A stretch of DNA of 64,000 nucleotides from Pseudidiomarina salinarum. Lineage in GTDB: Bacteria; Pseudomonadota; Gammaproteobacteria; Enterobacterales; Alteromonadaceae. A program made the translations under genes and the position numbers. The DNA is taken from NCBI RefSeq assembly GCF_000753715.1, contig NZ_JPER01000003.1:186001-250000 (forward strand), given 5' to 3'. The stretch's first letter is position 1. Each line of letters begins with the position of its first letter. Of this stretch, positions 50,463 to 58,875 are shown one piece after another. The notes beneath the pieces are model-generated. The model was given only the letters and a program-made list of their open reading frames with translations. It made no database searches and was not told where the DNA came from.

Positions 50463-50490
50463 GGGGGCGCTTGCGTTAAGTGCGTCCCCC
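50463..50490 (+). other. GC-rich hairpin after the small membrane gene
   Basis: GGGGGCGCTT and AAGTGCGTCCCCC can form an imperfect hairpin with one bulged T. No T run follows, so it is a weak candidate terminator or an mRNA-stabilising stem. Confidence 0.35.
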
Positions 50491-50542
50491 CATCTATAAC
50501 TTATAGGTGTGTTCCACAATTAATTGGTGAAGGAGCTACCTG

Positions 50543-51013
50543 ATGGCAAACAAGCATTCGATCAATTTTAGTACGCATGTAGCTGCGGGCCTGCTCTGTG
50601 CTGGCATGATAAGCAGCGTCGCGCAGGCAGACGAAGGCAGCGAACCAGAGTTACTGGAAACCATGTCCATGTTGCAGACCATGACCCATAAATCCAGTTT
50701 GGCCATTGATCACAAAAACTCGGGCTTGCTCGATTTCTACGCCCATGAGCTGGAAGAATATATTGAGAAAGCCGAAAGCATAGAAAGTTCCGATGGCAAG
50801 CCTATCGGGCAGTTGGTGAAGGGGATGCTGGCGCCTAAATTCAAGGCGTTTAAAAGCGCGGCGGAAGGGAGTGACTGGAAAAGTATTTCCTCTAGCTTCG
50901 ATAGCATGATCGACAGCTGTAACAGCTGCCACCAGGCTACCGGGTATAACTTTATCAATATCAAACGTACCGATAAAAACCCGTATATGCAGAGCTTCGA
51001 GTCCGACAACTAA
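50543..51013 (+). CDS. Exported single-heme c-type cytochrome (cytochrome c'-like)
   Basis: Periplasmic protein of 156 residues with a signal peptide (ends VAQA). One heme-binding CNSCH is at residues 126-130, near the C-terminus, and the rest is predicted helical. This plan resembles four-helix cytochromes c', but the match was made by eye. The heme distal ligand cannot be named. An AGGAG ribosome site precedes the start. The downstream gene converges. Confidence 0.8.
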   Translation: MANKHSINFSTHVAAGLLCAGMISSVAQADEGSEPELLETMSMLQTMTHKSSLAIDHKNSGLLDFYAHELEEYIEKAESIESSDGKPIGQLVKGMLAPKFKAFKSAAEGSDWKSISSSFDSMIDSCNSCHQATGYNFINIKRTDKNPYMQSFESDN

Positions 51014-51027
51014 TCGGCAAGCGCCGG

Positions 51028-51591
51028 TTAATCCAGCATATCGTCTGAGAACAACTCCCGGCGGTTAATCATTTCGCCGGCGACCATAAATATCCCGTCG
51101 CCGGTGTAATGCAGCGTTGTTGGGTATTCGGGGTCCGTCATCACCTGAGCAGCGACGACTTCAAAGATAAAGTAGTTGTAGCGATCGATGAGGGCATCGT
51201 CGTACAGGCGACACTCGAAGTGGCCGTAGCATTCTTTGATGAGCGGCGCGCTCACCTGCTGCGCGCGTTCCGTGCAGAGGTCAAATTCCGAAAACTTATC
51301 GGTTTTCGCACCGGTCGTATTGCCAATCCCGATCACTTTTTTCGTCATTTCCGTCGTGGGCAGGTTAATCACACATTCCCGGCTTTGTCTGATCAGATGA
51401 TGACTATAGTTTTGCTCAGATATAACGCAGCCCACCAGTGATGGTGATCTATTCAGTATGCTGTGCCAGCCAAGCGTCATGACGTCAGATTCGCCGTCGT
51501 GGTGCGACGACACTAGTACAATCGGACCAGGCTCCAGGTAACGGCGTGCCTTATCAACGGGCAGCTGTTGTTTGGTGGAAATGGCGTTCAT
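51028..51591 (-). CDS. Flavin reductase-like (FMN-binding) protein
   Basis: Flavin-reductase-like domain protein of 187 residues from ATG 51591, eight bases after GAGGGGG. Typical features are PGPIVLVSSHHDGESDVMTL, the SLVGCVISEQNYSHHLIRQS block and E-C-V-I-N-L-P-T, which line the FMN pocket in this family. Partners are unknown. It is divergent from the Nudix gene. Confidence 0.85.
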   Translation of the reverse strand: MNAISTKQQLPVDKARRYLEPGPIVLVSSHHDGESDVMTLGWHSILNRSPSLVGCVISEQNYSHHLIRQSRECVINLPTTEMTKKVIGIGNTTGAKTDKFSEFDLCTERAQQVSAPLIKECYGHFECRLYDDALIDRYNYFIFEVVAAQVMTDPEYPTTLHYTGDGIFMVAGEMINRRELFSDDMLD

Positions 51592-51673
51592 TGGATTGCC
51601 CCCTCTCAAGCTTCAGAATTAATAGTCGACACGAAAAGGATTAGCGTTAAAAATGCTTTTGTCAAAATAGCGT

Positions 51674-51689
51674 CGGCGCTATAGCGCCG
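51674..51689. other. Perfect 16-bp palindrome
   Basis: CGGCGCTATAGCGCCG lies in the 247-base gap between the divergent flavin reductase and Nudix genes. It could be an operator or simply a hairpin; no protein is known for it here. Confidence 0.5.
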
Positions 51690-51710
51690 GAATACGCACC
51701 ATCGGCGGCG

Positions 51711-51738
51711 TTCCAATCCTGAGCAATATGGCTATAAT
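51711..51738 (+). promoter_or_regulatory. Possible sigma70 promoter of the Nudix gene
   Basis: TTCCAA at 51711-51716, 16 bases, then a perfect TATAAT at 51733-51738. The -35 match is weak. It is about 100 bases before the start codon. Confidence 0.4.
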
Positions 51739-51838
51739 GTCGGCTGTCTTGAAGGCGTGAATCCCTTCGAATTAACCGATTTTCCGGTCAATGATGGTGT
51801 TAATCATCCCGCCGACCGGTAAGCTAAAAAGAGAGTTT

Positions 51839-52375
51839 ATGCGTTTACTGGCAGATATCGTGCATCCGTCGCTTATGGATCTTGCGGGTGAGAAGTTGTA
51901 CCGGCAGGCGGTGCGTGGCATCGTGATGCGCGAGGATAAAATTTTGCTGCTCTACACCGGGCGTTACGATGACTTCAGTTTCCCTGGTGGCGGTGTCGAT
52001 GAAGATGAAGATCGGATCCTCGCATTAAAGCGCGAACTTCATGAAGAGGCGGGCCTTATCGTAGTGGGCGAGCCAGAGCCTTTCGGCATGGTCAGCGAGT
52101 ACCAGCCTTACTGGAAGCCGCAGTGGCCGATCATGTACCAGAAGTCGTACTGGTATCACTGTGAGGTTGCGCAGGAAACTGTCGCGACCAGAATGGAACA
52201 CTATGAAGTGGCCAATGGCATGCGGCCGGAGTGGGTCGCGTTAGCTGATGCGATAAAACATAACGAACAGGTGATTAAGCAGGCGCCGGCGACCATGGGT
52301 CTGTCGATTCATCGTGAGACGCGCGTATTAAAGCGTCTGGCTCATGAGCTGGATATTCTTACTCCGTGCAACTGA
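51839..52375 (+). CDS. Nudix hydrolase
   Basis: Pyrophosphohydrolase of 178 residues from ATG 51839; an in-frame ATG at 51791 has no ribosome site. The Nudix box is complete: GGVDEDED, then ILALKRELHEEAGL, matching Gx5Ex7REUxEExGU. Substrate not predictable. Its 3' end overlaps the end of the converging dksA-like gene by 17 bases. Confidence 0.9.
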   Translation: MRLLADIVHPSLMDLAGEKLYRQAVRGIVMREDKILLLYTGRYDDFSFPGGGVDEDEDRILALKRELHEEAGLIVVGEPEPFGMVSEYQPYWKPQWPIMYQKSYWYHCEVAQETVATRMEHYEVANGMRPEWVALADAIKHNEQVIKQAPATMGLSIHRETRVLKRLAHELDILTPCN

Positions 52376-52694
52376 TACAGCGCGTTACGGCCGGATCAAA
52401 CTTCAGTCGCTCCGGCGCAATTTCTTCTCCGCAAACGAAACAGTAACCGAAGTCACCGCTTTCGATACGGCGCAGAGCGCCCTCAAGGGCTCTGACACGC
52501 TGTTCGTTACGGCGCTTCTGCGCCAATCCCATTTGCTGACCCTGCAGGGCATCCATGCGCGATAACCGGCCCACACGGGACTGATCCAGCTCCACCGTAG
52601 CGGTTTGATCGGATTCAAGCTGTTCATTCAGTTCAGTGACTAATTGCTCAATTTTGTTTTTGATCTGCTTCATATCTGTGTCTTGGGTTGTCAT
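52359..52694 (-). CDS. TraR/DksA-type C4 zinc finger protein
   Basis: DksA-family protein of 111 residues. The C-terminal C4 zinc finger is complete (C-F-V-C, 17 residues, C-I-S-C). The N-terminal coiled coil has LEGALRRIESGDFGYCFVCG, typical of short DksA relatives that bind RNA polymerase through the secondary channel. It lacks the full length of DksA (151 residues), so a paralogue such as the YbiI type is likely. Its ATG overlaps the stop of the permease gene (ATGA), hence an operon. Confidence 0.88.
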   Translation of the reverse strand: MTTQDTDMKQIKNKIEQLVTELNEQLESDQTATVELDQSRVGRLSRMDALQGQQMGLAQKRRNEQRVRALEGALRRIESGDFGYCFVCGEEIAPERLKFDPAVTRCISCTE

Positions 52695-53929
52695 GTAAGT
52701 GCCTGCCATAATTTGAACAACAGTGCCGCGACTGAAACCCCGGCGCCGATCAGTGGAACACTACGCGGCAAACTAAAACGACCAGCGGGCTGCTGCTCTT
52801 TATCACGGCCTTTCAACCACCATAAGCCAATGTTCACCACAGTAAACACGCTCAACAATACCACACTGGTCGCATTCGCCAGAGTGGTCATTTCCAGTGA
52901 CAAAGCCAGCACTATAATAGCCAGCGTCGCTAATACCGTAGCCACCCAGGGCGTCTTTGTGCGGGCGCTGACCCTGCCCAGCACCGCCGGCGCATAGTCG
53001 CGCTCGGCCATGCCATAAGCTACCCGGGCGACCATCACAATTTGCACCAGCGCACTATTTACTGCGGACAGGATACTGATGATACCAATGGCGCCGACCG
53101 CCCAGGCGCCATGATGGCGAACCGCTTCTGCTAAGGGTGTTTTAGCTGAGGCCAGAGTCTCTGGCGGAATGGTTAGCATCAGAGCGGTGCTGACGACCAT
53201 ATATAAGAGTGCGGTAAGAATCAGGGCCAGGATGAGAGCCCAGGGCATGGTTGTGCGCACATCTTTTACTTCTTCGGCCATGTTGACCATGTCTTCAAAG
53301 CCGATAAAGGCATAGAAGGCCAGGAATGCCGCGCTCAGAATACCCAGCCAGGCGGTGCTTTCCAGCGGGGGTAGTAGTTCGGCCCAGCTGACAGCGGTGG
53401 GATCCGGCAGGGTAGCCGAGCCGAAAACAACATACAGCAGCGTTGCTATCTGTAATACACAAATCCCGGCTACCACGCCTACAGCCTGGCGCACGCCCCA
53501 GGCGGCGATGCCACCCATAATCAGGGCCACCGCAACTAAGGTTAGTTGTTCTGGCAGGCTCACAAAGTCACGGATAAAGCGCACCGTGGCAACCGTCAGC
53601 GTTGCTGCTGAAACAATGCCGGTGGTAATGATTAGCCAGCCGACTATGGCCGACAGCCACTGTTTACCAAAAACTTCTTCCAGGTAACGAGCTGATCCGC
53701 CAGCATGGGGAATCCGCGATGATAATTCAGCGAAAGCCAGGGCACTAAAGAGTGCTAACAACCCTGCCAGACCAAACGCGATGGGTGCGAATAAACCTGC
53801 GGTACCGGCCACCTTGCCGGCGAGCGCGTAGAAGCCAGCACCGACCATGGTGCCCATACCATAGAGCACCAGCATCGGGAAACCGATGCTGCGCTGTAAT
53901 TTGCCCGAGCTTTCCGGCTTATCCTTCAT
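52691..53929 (-). CDS. APC-family amino acid permease
   Basis: Inner-membrane amino acid/polyamine transporter of 412 residues with about 12 helices. The APC signature is in helix 1 (GMGTMVGAGFYALAGKVAG), with S-S-R-I-P-H-A-G-G-S-A in helix 3 and GFEDMVNMAEEVKDVRTTMP in the middle. The start is taken as ATG 53929, which overlaps the end of the upstream gene. Substrate unknown. Confidence 0.9.
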   Translation of the reverse strand: MKDKPESSGKLQRSIGFPMLVLYGMGTMVGAGFYALAGKVAGTAGLFAPIAFGLAGLLALFSALAFAELSSRIPHAGGSARYLEEVFGKQWLSAIVGWLIITTGIVSAATLTVATVRFIRDFVSLPEQLTLVAVALIMGGIAAWGVRQAVGVVAGICVLQIATLLYVVFGSATLPDPTAVSWAELLPPLESTAWLGILSAAFLAFYAFIGFEDMVNMAEEVKDVRTTMPWALILALILTALLYMVVSTALMLTIPPETLASAKTPLAEAVRHHGAWAVGAIGIISILSAVNSALVQIVMVARVAYGMAERDYAPAVLGRVSARTKTPWVATVLATLAIIVLALSLEMTTLANATSVVLLSVFTVVNIGLWWLKGRDKEQQPAGRFSLPRSVPLIGAGVSVAALLFKLWQALT

Positions 53930-54662
53930 TGTTGGGATCGGCAAATTCTCCTTTGTTGAGCGATTTTGTCGGCCAGTCACGCTTTTTCAGTTCCAGGGTT
54001 GCGAATAAATCCGGTTTGCCGCTCAGATCGGCGCCGGTATCACTCAAATCGTCTTTGGCGCCCACCAGAACCAGTTGCGCATCTTCATAATTGAGTAACT
54101 CGCTGTCATCAATCCGGATCCAGCGTTTATCGCCAAATTTGTTTTTGAGATGGGCCGGATAATCCGGCGATGCATCAGGAAAGCCCGACACCTCCAGCGA
54201 TGGGTTCCGTACCGAGATCACATAGCTGGCCTCATGACGTATCCCCAGTTCACTCTGGGCCTCGCCGATGTGCTCTGGCTGCGATAGCCGGTACGCAAAA
54301 AAGGTGCTGTCGCCAGCGTCGAAAATTTCATAACGGCCTTCCCCAACCGGTACCGCGGCGCTGAGTTCACGTGTTCCTTCAGTTTTTGTCTCGTAGGTGT
54401 CCGGCCCCAGCCGCTCGCCAATGCGTTTCGGTTCGGCGATCATAAGGTTCATCATCCAGCCGCGTTCACTTGATTTGGACTCGCCCTCAATGATTTCTGG
54501 CAGGCGTTTCTGCCCGATGACAAAGAGTCGCGCCTGATCGTCACCGTCGGGTGCCAGTACCACGAACAGCCGCTGAATATCATCGATGCTATTTACCTCG
54601 TCGGTATCAATGGCGGGTCGATAAAAGAAACAGACATCGCCTTGTTCGACATACTCCGACAT
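53919..54662 (-). CDS. Hypothetical protein, 247 residues
   Basis: Not recognised. A soluble acidic protein without signal peptide or membrane helix. It starts MSEYVEQGDVCFFYRPAID and has alternating beta-type stretches (RLFVVLAPDGDDQARLFVIG). It is in an operon: the previous small gene ends 3 bases earlier, and the permease start is nested in its end. Possibly a cytosolic partner or sensor for the permease; this is inference from position only. Confidence 0.75.
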   Translation of the reverse strand: MSEYVEQGDVCFFYRPAIDTDEVNSIDDIQRLFVVLAPDGDDQARLFVIGQKRLPEIIEGESKSSERGWMMNLMIAEPKRIGERLGPDTYETKTEGTRELSAAVPVGEGRYEIFDAGDSTFFAYRLSQPEHIGEAQSELGIRHEASYVISVRNPSLEVSGFPDASPDYPAHLKNKFGDKRWIRIDDSELLNYEDAQLVLVGAKDDLSDTGADLSGKPDLFATLELKKRDWPTKSLNKGEFADPNNEG

Positions 54663-54665
54663 CAG

Positions 54666-54920
54666 TCAGTCCTCCACGTAACGGGCGGAAATGCTCTGGC
54701 CAAGACTATTGATTCCGTGCACAGACCAGATACCGGTAATCGGGTTCTGAGTAACCCGACCTTTCAGTGTGGCGACATCGCCGGCATCAAAAATCACCTG
54801 TATATCGCAGAAGTGATTCACTTCTTTCCTGAAATCTGGAACCTCCACACTGACCGGCCTTGGTGCGTCCGTTGGTTTTCTGCGTTTGTACCAGTCCAGT
54901 TGTTGAATAACAAAAGTCAT
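54666..54920 (-). CDS. Hypothetical small protein, 84 residues
   Basis: Not recognised. An AAGGGAG ribosome site supports ATG 54920. It is a soluble protein with a beta-rich C-terminal half (IQVIFDAGDVATLKGRVTQN, then P-I-T-G-I-W-S-V-H). First gene of the likely four-gene operon with the 247-residue protein, the permease and the DksA-like protein. Confidence 0.7.
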   Translation of the reverse strand: MTFVIQQLDWYKRRKPTDAPRPVSVEVPDFRKEVNHFCDIQVIFDAGDVATLKGRVTQNPITGIWSVHGINSLGQSISARYVED

Positions 54921-54978
54921 TGAAGCTCCCTTGCCGCGCGAACTAATTTTTATCCGGTTCAGCTCAAAGTATAGCTGG

Positions 54979-55170
54979 TTATTCGGGGTCGAAAATGTTC
55001 TCTATGGTTAAGCCGAACTGTCTGGCGATTTGGAACGCCAGCGGCAGACTGGGATCATATTTGCCGGTTTCTATGGCGTTAACGGTCTGGCGCGAAACGC
55101 CGAGCGCTTCAGCCAGTTGCGCCTGTGTCAGGTTCCGTTCAGCACGAAGTACTTTGATACGGTTTTTCAA
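54979..55170 (-). CDS. XRE-family helix-turn-helix regulator
   Basis: Short DNA-binding protein of 63 residues: NRIKVLRAERNLTQAQLAEA then LGVSRQTVNAIETGKYDPSL is a textbook HTH of the small YozG/YgzD-like kind. Its start overlaps the stop of the membrane protein gene by 4 bases; the pair resembles small membrane-protein/regulator modules. It may bind the inverted repeat upstream of the pair. Confidence 0.92.
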   Translation of the reverse strand: MKNRIKVLRAERNLTQAQLAEALGVSRQTVNAIETGKYDPSLPLAFQIARQFGLTIENIFDPE

Positions 55171-55568
55171 CGATAAGCCCTCCAGCCCAGTACCAGCGCG
55201 CTCAGATAGCTGATTACCATCACCACAACCACGGGGTTCGGCCAGCCATCAAAAGACCAACCCGCTTGTTCCGCCAGCACTTTCACTGGCCAGACAATAA
55301 ATCCGGCGATCAGCGCCGCTGCCAGTGCTTTTAATTCGATAGCCCGGGCCAGTTCGTCTGCCTGACTCAGGTAATTCCAGTACGATTTAGCAAGGCCAAT
55401 AGCAATTAGTGAAGGCAAAATGATGACTAGCCATTCGATTGCCTGCAGGCTGTCGCCCTGGGTATTAAGAAGGTACTGGCTGCCGGCAAGTATCAGCAAC
55501 CAGCTGATAGTCCAGAGAAGTAACGGTTTACGGGTACTAGTTAATGAACGATTTGTGGTTGTAGTCAT
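55167..55568 (-). CDS. Hypothetical four-helix membrane protein
   Basis: A 133-residue protein with four hydrophobic segments (LLLWTISWLLILAGSQYLLN, WLVIILPSLIAIGLA, ALAAALIAGFIVWPVKVLAE, VVVMVISYLSALVLGW). Function unknown. It is first in a two-gene unit with the HTH regulator, with an AAGGAAC ribosome site. Confidence 0.8.
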   Translation of the reverse strand: MTTTTNRSLTSTRKPLLLWTISWLLILAGSQYLLNTQGDSLQAIEWLVIILPSLIAIGLAKSYWNYLSQADELARAIELKALAAALIAGFIVWPVKVLAEQAGWSFDGWPNPVVVVMVISYLSALVLGWRAYR

Positions 55569-55588
55569 GTCAATGTTCCTTGTTATTA

Positions 55589-55606
55589 AGTCAATGAAGC
55601 TTGACT
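55589..55606. promoter_or_regulatory. Inverted repeat, possible operator of the HTH gene pair
   Basis: AGTCAA-N6-TTGACT, a perfect 6-base inverted repeat 21 bases before the membrane protein start. The half-site also resembles a -35 box. Position and symmetry fit autoregulation by the HTH protein. Confidence 0.4.
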
Positions 55607-55756
55607 TTGCGCTCAGCTTAGCGCCGGTGCTTTAGCGTGTCAAGCGTGTTTTACATTTTAACTGATTAAGCGATACGGCTATCGGTCTCTCACTTAGTGT
55701 CTATACTGTTAATTCTACGGCAAAATTTAGCTGTCAACGCGTTGCAAGGGATGACA

Positions 55757-57310
55757 ATGGTGAGACGACTAAGCGGACTATCAGCGCTACTGCTGGCGTT
55801 GTCGCTGGCGGGATGTGAGCTGCCGCCGCGGCAAGGGATTGAGCAAAGCTATGCCCTGCCCACCACTATAACCACAGTAACACCGCTGGGAACCGCGGCT
55901 GCAGAACAGGCCGCAGAGCATCCTGGCACTTCGGGTATCCATATTCTGGCAGACTCCCGCAAGGCGTTCGCGGCGCGTGTCGAGTTAGTTCAGGGCGCAG
56001 AACGTAGTCTTGACCTGCAGTATTACATCTGGCGACTGGATAATACCGGCAGCATCCTGACCCAGGAGATGGTGAATGCCGCCGATCGCGGTGTGCGGGT
56101 GCGGTTGCTGCTCGACGATTTTGAAACCACCGGGCTTGATGCGCAACTTAGCCGTCTGCATCAGCACCCCAATATCGAGGTGCGCCTGTTTAATCCCTTC
56201 GTGATGCGCTCCCATAAATGGCTGGGCTTTTTTATCGACCTCAGCCGTGCCAACCGACGCATGCACAACAAGACCTTTACTGTGGATGGCAGCGTGACCA
56301 TCATCGGCGGTCGTAATATTGCCGATTCCTATTTTGGCGCTACCGATGATTTTCTTTTTTCAGACCTGGATGTGCTGGCAATCGGGCCGGTGGTTGATGA
56401 CGTGCAGCAGGAGTTTGATGCCTACTGGAACAGCGAATCGGCTTATCCGATCGATATCGTGCGCTCGGTAGATAATCCGCTTGCCGGCTCAGAGCCGGTG
56501 GAGGATATTGTCCAACGGTACAGAAGCAACGAGCAGGCAGCAAAATATCTGGAAGCTATTGAGGAGGCACAGTTTTTTGAAAAGCTGGTTGACCATAAAT
56601 TAGAGCTGACGTGGGCACCGACCACCATGTTAAGCGACGATCCGCGCAAGGCCCTGGGCGAAGCGCCCGATGGCGGGCATCTGTATCCCAAACTTGAGAA
56701 TGTTATTCTGCAAGCGGATCAGCATCTGTATCTGGTGACGCCCTACCTGGTGCCAACCAAATCCGGCGTAAAAGTGCTAACACAGCTGGCTGAGCGGGGC
56801 GTGGACATCAAGATACTGACCAACTCGCTGGCGGCTACCGACCTGGCGATCGTCCATGCTGGCTATATAAAATGGCGCAAGGAACTGCTCGGGGCCGGCA
56901 TCAAAATTTATGAACTGCGGCCTACCGAGATGCAGCTGACTGATGAAGCTGAACCGGCGGGCAACTTCAGCTTGTCGGCGGGCTCAAGCCTGCATGCGAA
57001 AACCACAGCCATCGATGGCGAACAACTTTTTATCGGATCCTTTAACTTTGATCCGCGCTCAGCCAATCTCAATACCGAACTGGGATTTATTATCGAAAGT
57101 CCGGAGCTGGCGGCAGCACTGGAACAGACCTTTGAAACCCGGGTTCCTGCACGGGCTTATGAACTGGTGCTGGACGAGCAAGGCGAGCTGATCTGGATTG
57201 AGCGGAGTGAGCAACAGCTTATCCGCCACCAGACGGACCCTGAAACAAGCTGGTGGCGGCGCACTTACGTGTGGTTAATGTCGCTACTGCCGATTGACTA
57301 CTTTTTATGA
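55757..57310 (+). CDS. Phospholipase D-type lipoprotein, ClsC/cardiolipin-synthase-like
   Basis: Membrane-anchored phosphatidyltransferase-type enzyme of 517 residues from ATG 55757, six bases after AAGGG. It has a lipobox (L-A-G-C at about 19) and two HKD sites: H170-x-K172-x4-D177 and H413-x-K415-x4-D420. The second is followed by GSFNFDPRSANLNTELGF, a ClsC-like signature. E. coli ClsC makes cardiolipin from phosphatidylglycerol and phosphatidylethanolamine, but the activity here is not proved. Confidence 0.85.
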   Translation: MVRRLSGLSALLLALSLAGCELPPRQGIEQSYALPTTITTVTPLGTAAAEQAAEHPGTSGIHILADSRKAFAARVELVQGAERSLDLQYYIWRLDNTGSILTQEMVNAADRGVRVRLLLDDFETTGLDAQLSRLHQHPNIEVRLFNPFVMRSHKWLGFFIDLSRANRRMHNKTFTVDGSVTIIGGRNIADSYFGATDDFLFSDLDVLAIGPVVDDVQQEFDAYWNSESAYPIDIVRSVDNPLAGSEPVEDIVQRYRSNEQAAKYLEAIEEAQFFEKLVDHKLELTWAPTTMLSDDPRKALGEAPDGGHLYPKLENVILQADQHLYLVTPYLVPTKSGVKVLTQLAERGVDIKILTNSLAATDLAIVHAGYIKWRKELLGAGIKIYELRPTEMQLTDEAEPAGNFSLSAGSSLHAKTTAIDGEQLFIGSFNFDPRSANLNTELGFIIESPELAAALEQTFETRVPARAYELVLDEQGELIWIERSEQQLIRHQTDPETSWWRRTYVWLMSLLPIDYFL

Positions 57311-58441
57311 CGGCCGGGCGAGTGGATCCTGCTCGTCGAGCGATGGATAATCGGTATAGCCGCGCTCATCGCCGCCATAAAAGGTGTCAGAGTCCCAGTC
57401 GTTCAGTTCGGCATTTTCGCGGAAGCGACGCGGTAGATCCGGGTTGGCAATAAAAGGTCGCCCGAAGCTGACCAAATCACAGCGGCCTTCGGTGATGCGC
57501 TGGCGCGCCTCTTTGGCATCGTATTCGCCGTTGGCGATGTAGACGCCTTTAAAGCCGGTTTGTATGGCCATAATTACGTCTTCTGGCCGATCGTCCGCAT
57601 GATTGCCCTGAAATGAATCTTCTACCACTTCAATGAAAGATATACCAAGATCATCCAGGCGTTTCGCCAGCAGCCCGTAAGTTGCTACCGGATCATCATC
57701 TTTCATGTCATTAAAGCTACCGGTAGGGCTTACGCGAATGCCCACATTCTCCTTGCCCCACACATCAACAACGGCTTCAACAACCTCAAGCGGCAGGCGT
57801 AAGCGGTTCTCGACCGAGCCGCCATATTTATCAGTACGTTCGTTGCTGCCGCTGCGGAGAAACTGATCCAGCAGATAGCCGTTAGCGGCATGTAACTCCA
57901 CGCCGTCAAAGCCGGCGTCGCGGGCATTTTTAGCGCCCTGCCGGAACTGCTCTACAATATCGGGGATTTCTTCCGTTTTAAGTGCCCGCGGTTCGGGGAT
58001 ATCCACCATACCGGAATCTTTGCTGGTGTACGTTTGCGCGCCTTTCGGCTGGATCGCTGAGGGCGCCACCGGCTGTTGGCCGTCGGGCTGCAGGTCGGGG
58101 TGCGAAATCCGCCCAACGTGCCAGAGCTGCAGATAAATCCGGCCACCGGCTGCATGTACCGCATCGGTTACCTTGCGCCAGCCCTCGATCTGCTCCTGTG
58201 AGTGAATGCCCGGGGTAAAAGCATAGCCTTTGCCCTGCGGGGATACCTGGGTGGCCTCGGCGATAATAAAGCCGGCACTGGCGCGCTGCCGGTAATACCG
58301 GGCATTCATCTCAGTCGGCACATCACCGGGCTGGCTTGCGCGGGATCGCGTCAGTGGTGCCATAATGATACGGTTGCGCAACTTCAGCGTGCCAAATTGC
58401 AGCGGTTGAAATAATGGATCGTCCGGTACCTCTACAGTCAT
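57305..58441 (-). CDS. Old yellow enzyme family alkene reductase (NemA-like)
   Basis: FMN-dependent ene-reductase of 378 residues. LRNRIIMAPLTRSRASQPGD, LQLWHVGRISHPDLQ, and the active-site HAANGYLLDQFLRSGSNERT with D-K-Y-G-G-S-V-E-N-R are diagnostic of the xenobiotic reductase group. The substrate is not identified. Its end overlaps the converging phospholipase gene by 6 bases. Confidence 0.93.
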   Translation of the reverse strand: MTVEVPDDPLFQPLQFGTLKLRNRIIMAPLTRSRASQPGDVPTEMNARYYRQRASAGFIIAEATQVSPQGKGYAFTPGIHSQEQIEGWRKVTDAVHAAGGRIYLQLWHVGRISHPDLQPDGQQPVAPSAIQPKGAQTYTSKDSGMVDIPEPRALKTEEIPDIVEQFRQGAKNARDAGFDGVELHAANGYLLDQFLRSGSNERTDKYGGSVENRLRLPLEVVEAVVDVWGKENVGIRVSPTGSFNDMKDDDPVATYGLLAKRLDDLGISFIEVVEDSFQGNHADDRPEDVIMAIQTGFKGVYIANGEYDAKEARQRITEGRCDLVSFGRPFIANPDLPRRFRENAELNDWDSDTFYGGDERGYTDYPSLDEQDPLARPS

Positions 58442-58536
58442 TTGTATCTCCGTAAGAAAACCTACCTGATCAAATAGACCGTAACGCCTGAAAATTCAAG
58501 GCGGTTGGCAGCACTCACAGAACGAATGGAGGGTAA

Positions 58537-58872
58537 ATGAAATACATTTTCGAAGTGCATATTAAAGAGGGCCATAGTGCCGAAGATTACGCTGCTGCCT
58601 GGGTCCGGGCCAGCGAAATTATCCAGCGTGCGCCCGGCGCGCGGGGTACCGAATTACACCGGAAACTGGACGATCCAAAGGTATTAATCGCTATTGCCCA
58701 CTGGGACAGCAAAGCTGATCGCGATGCGATGGAGTCGCGGCATAACGAGGAAGTGGCAGCGATTATCCGCGCGGCGGCTGAGTTCTGTGAGATCCGGCCT
58801 ATTGGTGAGTTTGCGGAGCCGGACTGGGTGGTCAGGCCGGCGAATCCACCGGCTGACTCGAGTGCGTGGTAA
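58537..58872 (+). CDS. Antibiotic biosynthesis monooxygenase-like (ABM) protein
   Basis: Small dimeric alpha-beta barrel protein of 111 residues (MKYIFEVHIKEGHSAEDYAA, then VLIAIAHWDSKADRDAM). Such proteins include heme- or flavin-free oxygenases and unknown stress proteins. A GGAGG ribosome site is seen. It is divergent from the ene-reductase, with a 95-base gap. Confidence 0.75.
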   Translation: MKYIFEVHIKEGHSAEDYAAAWVRASEIIQRAPGARGTELHRKLDDPKVLIAIAHWDSKADRDAMESRHNEEVAAIIRAAAEFCEIRPIGEFAEPDWVVRPANPPADSSAW

Positions 58873-58875
58873 CCG

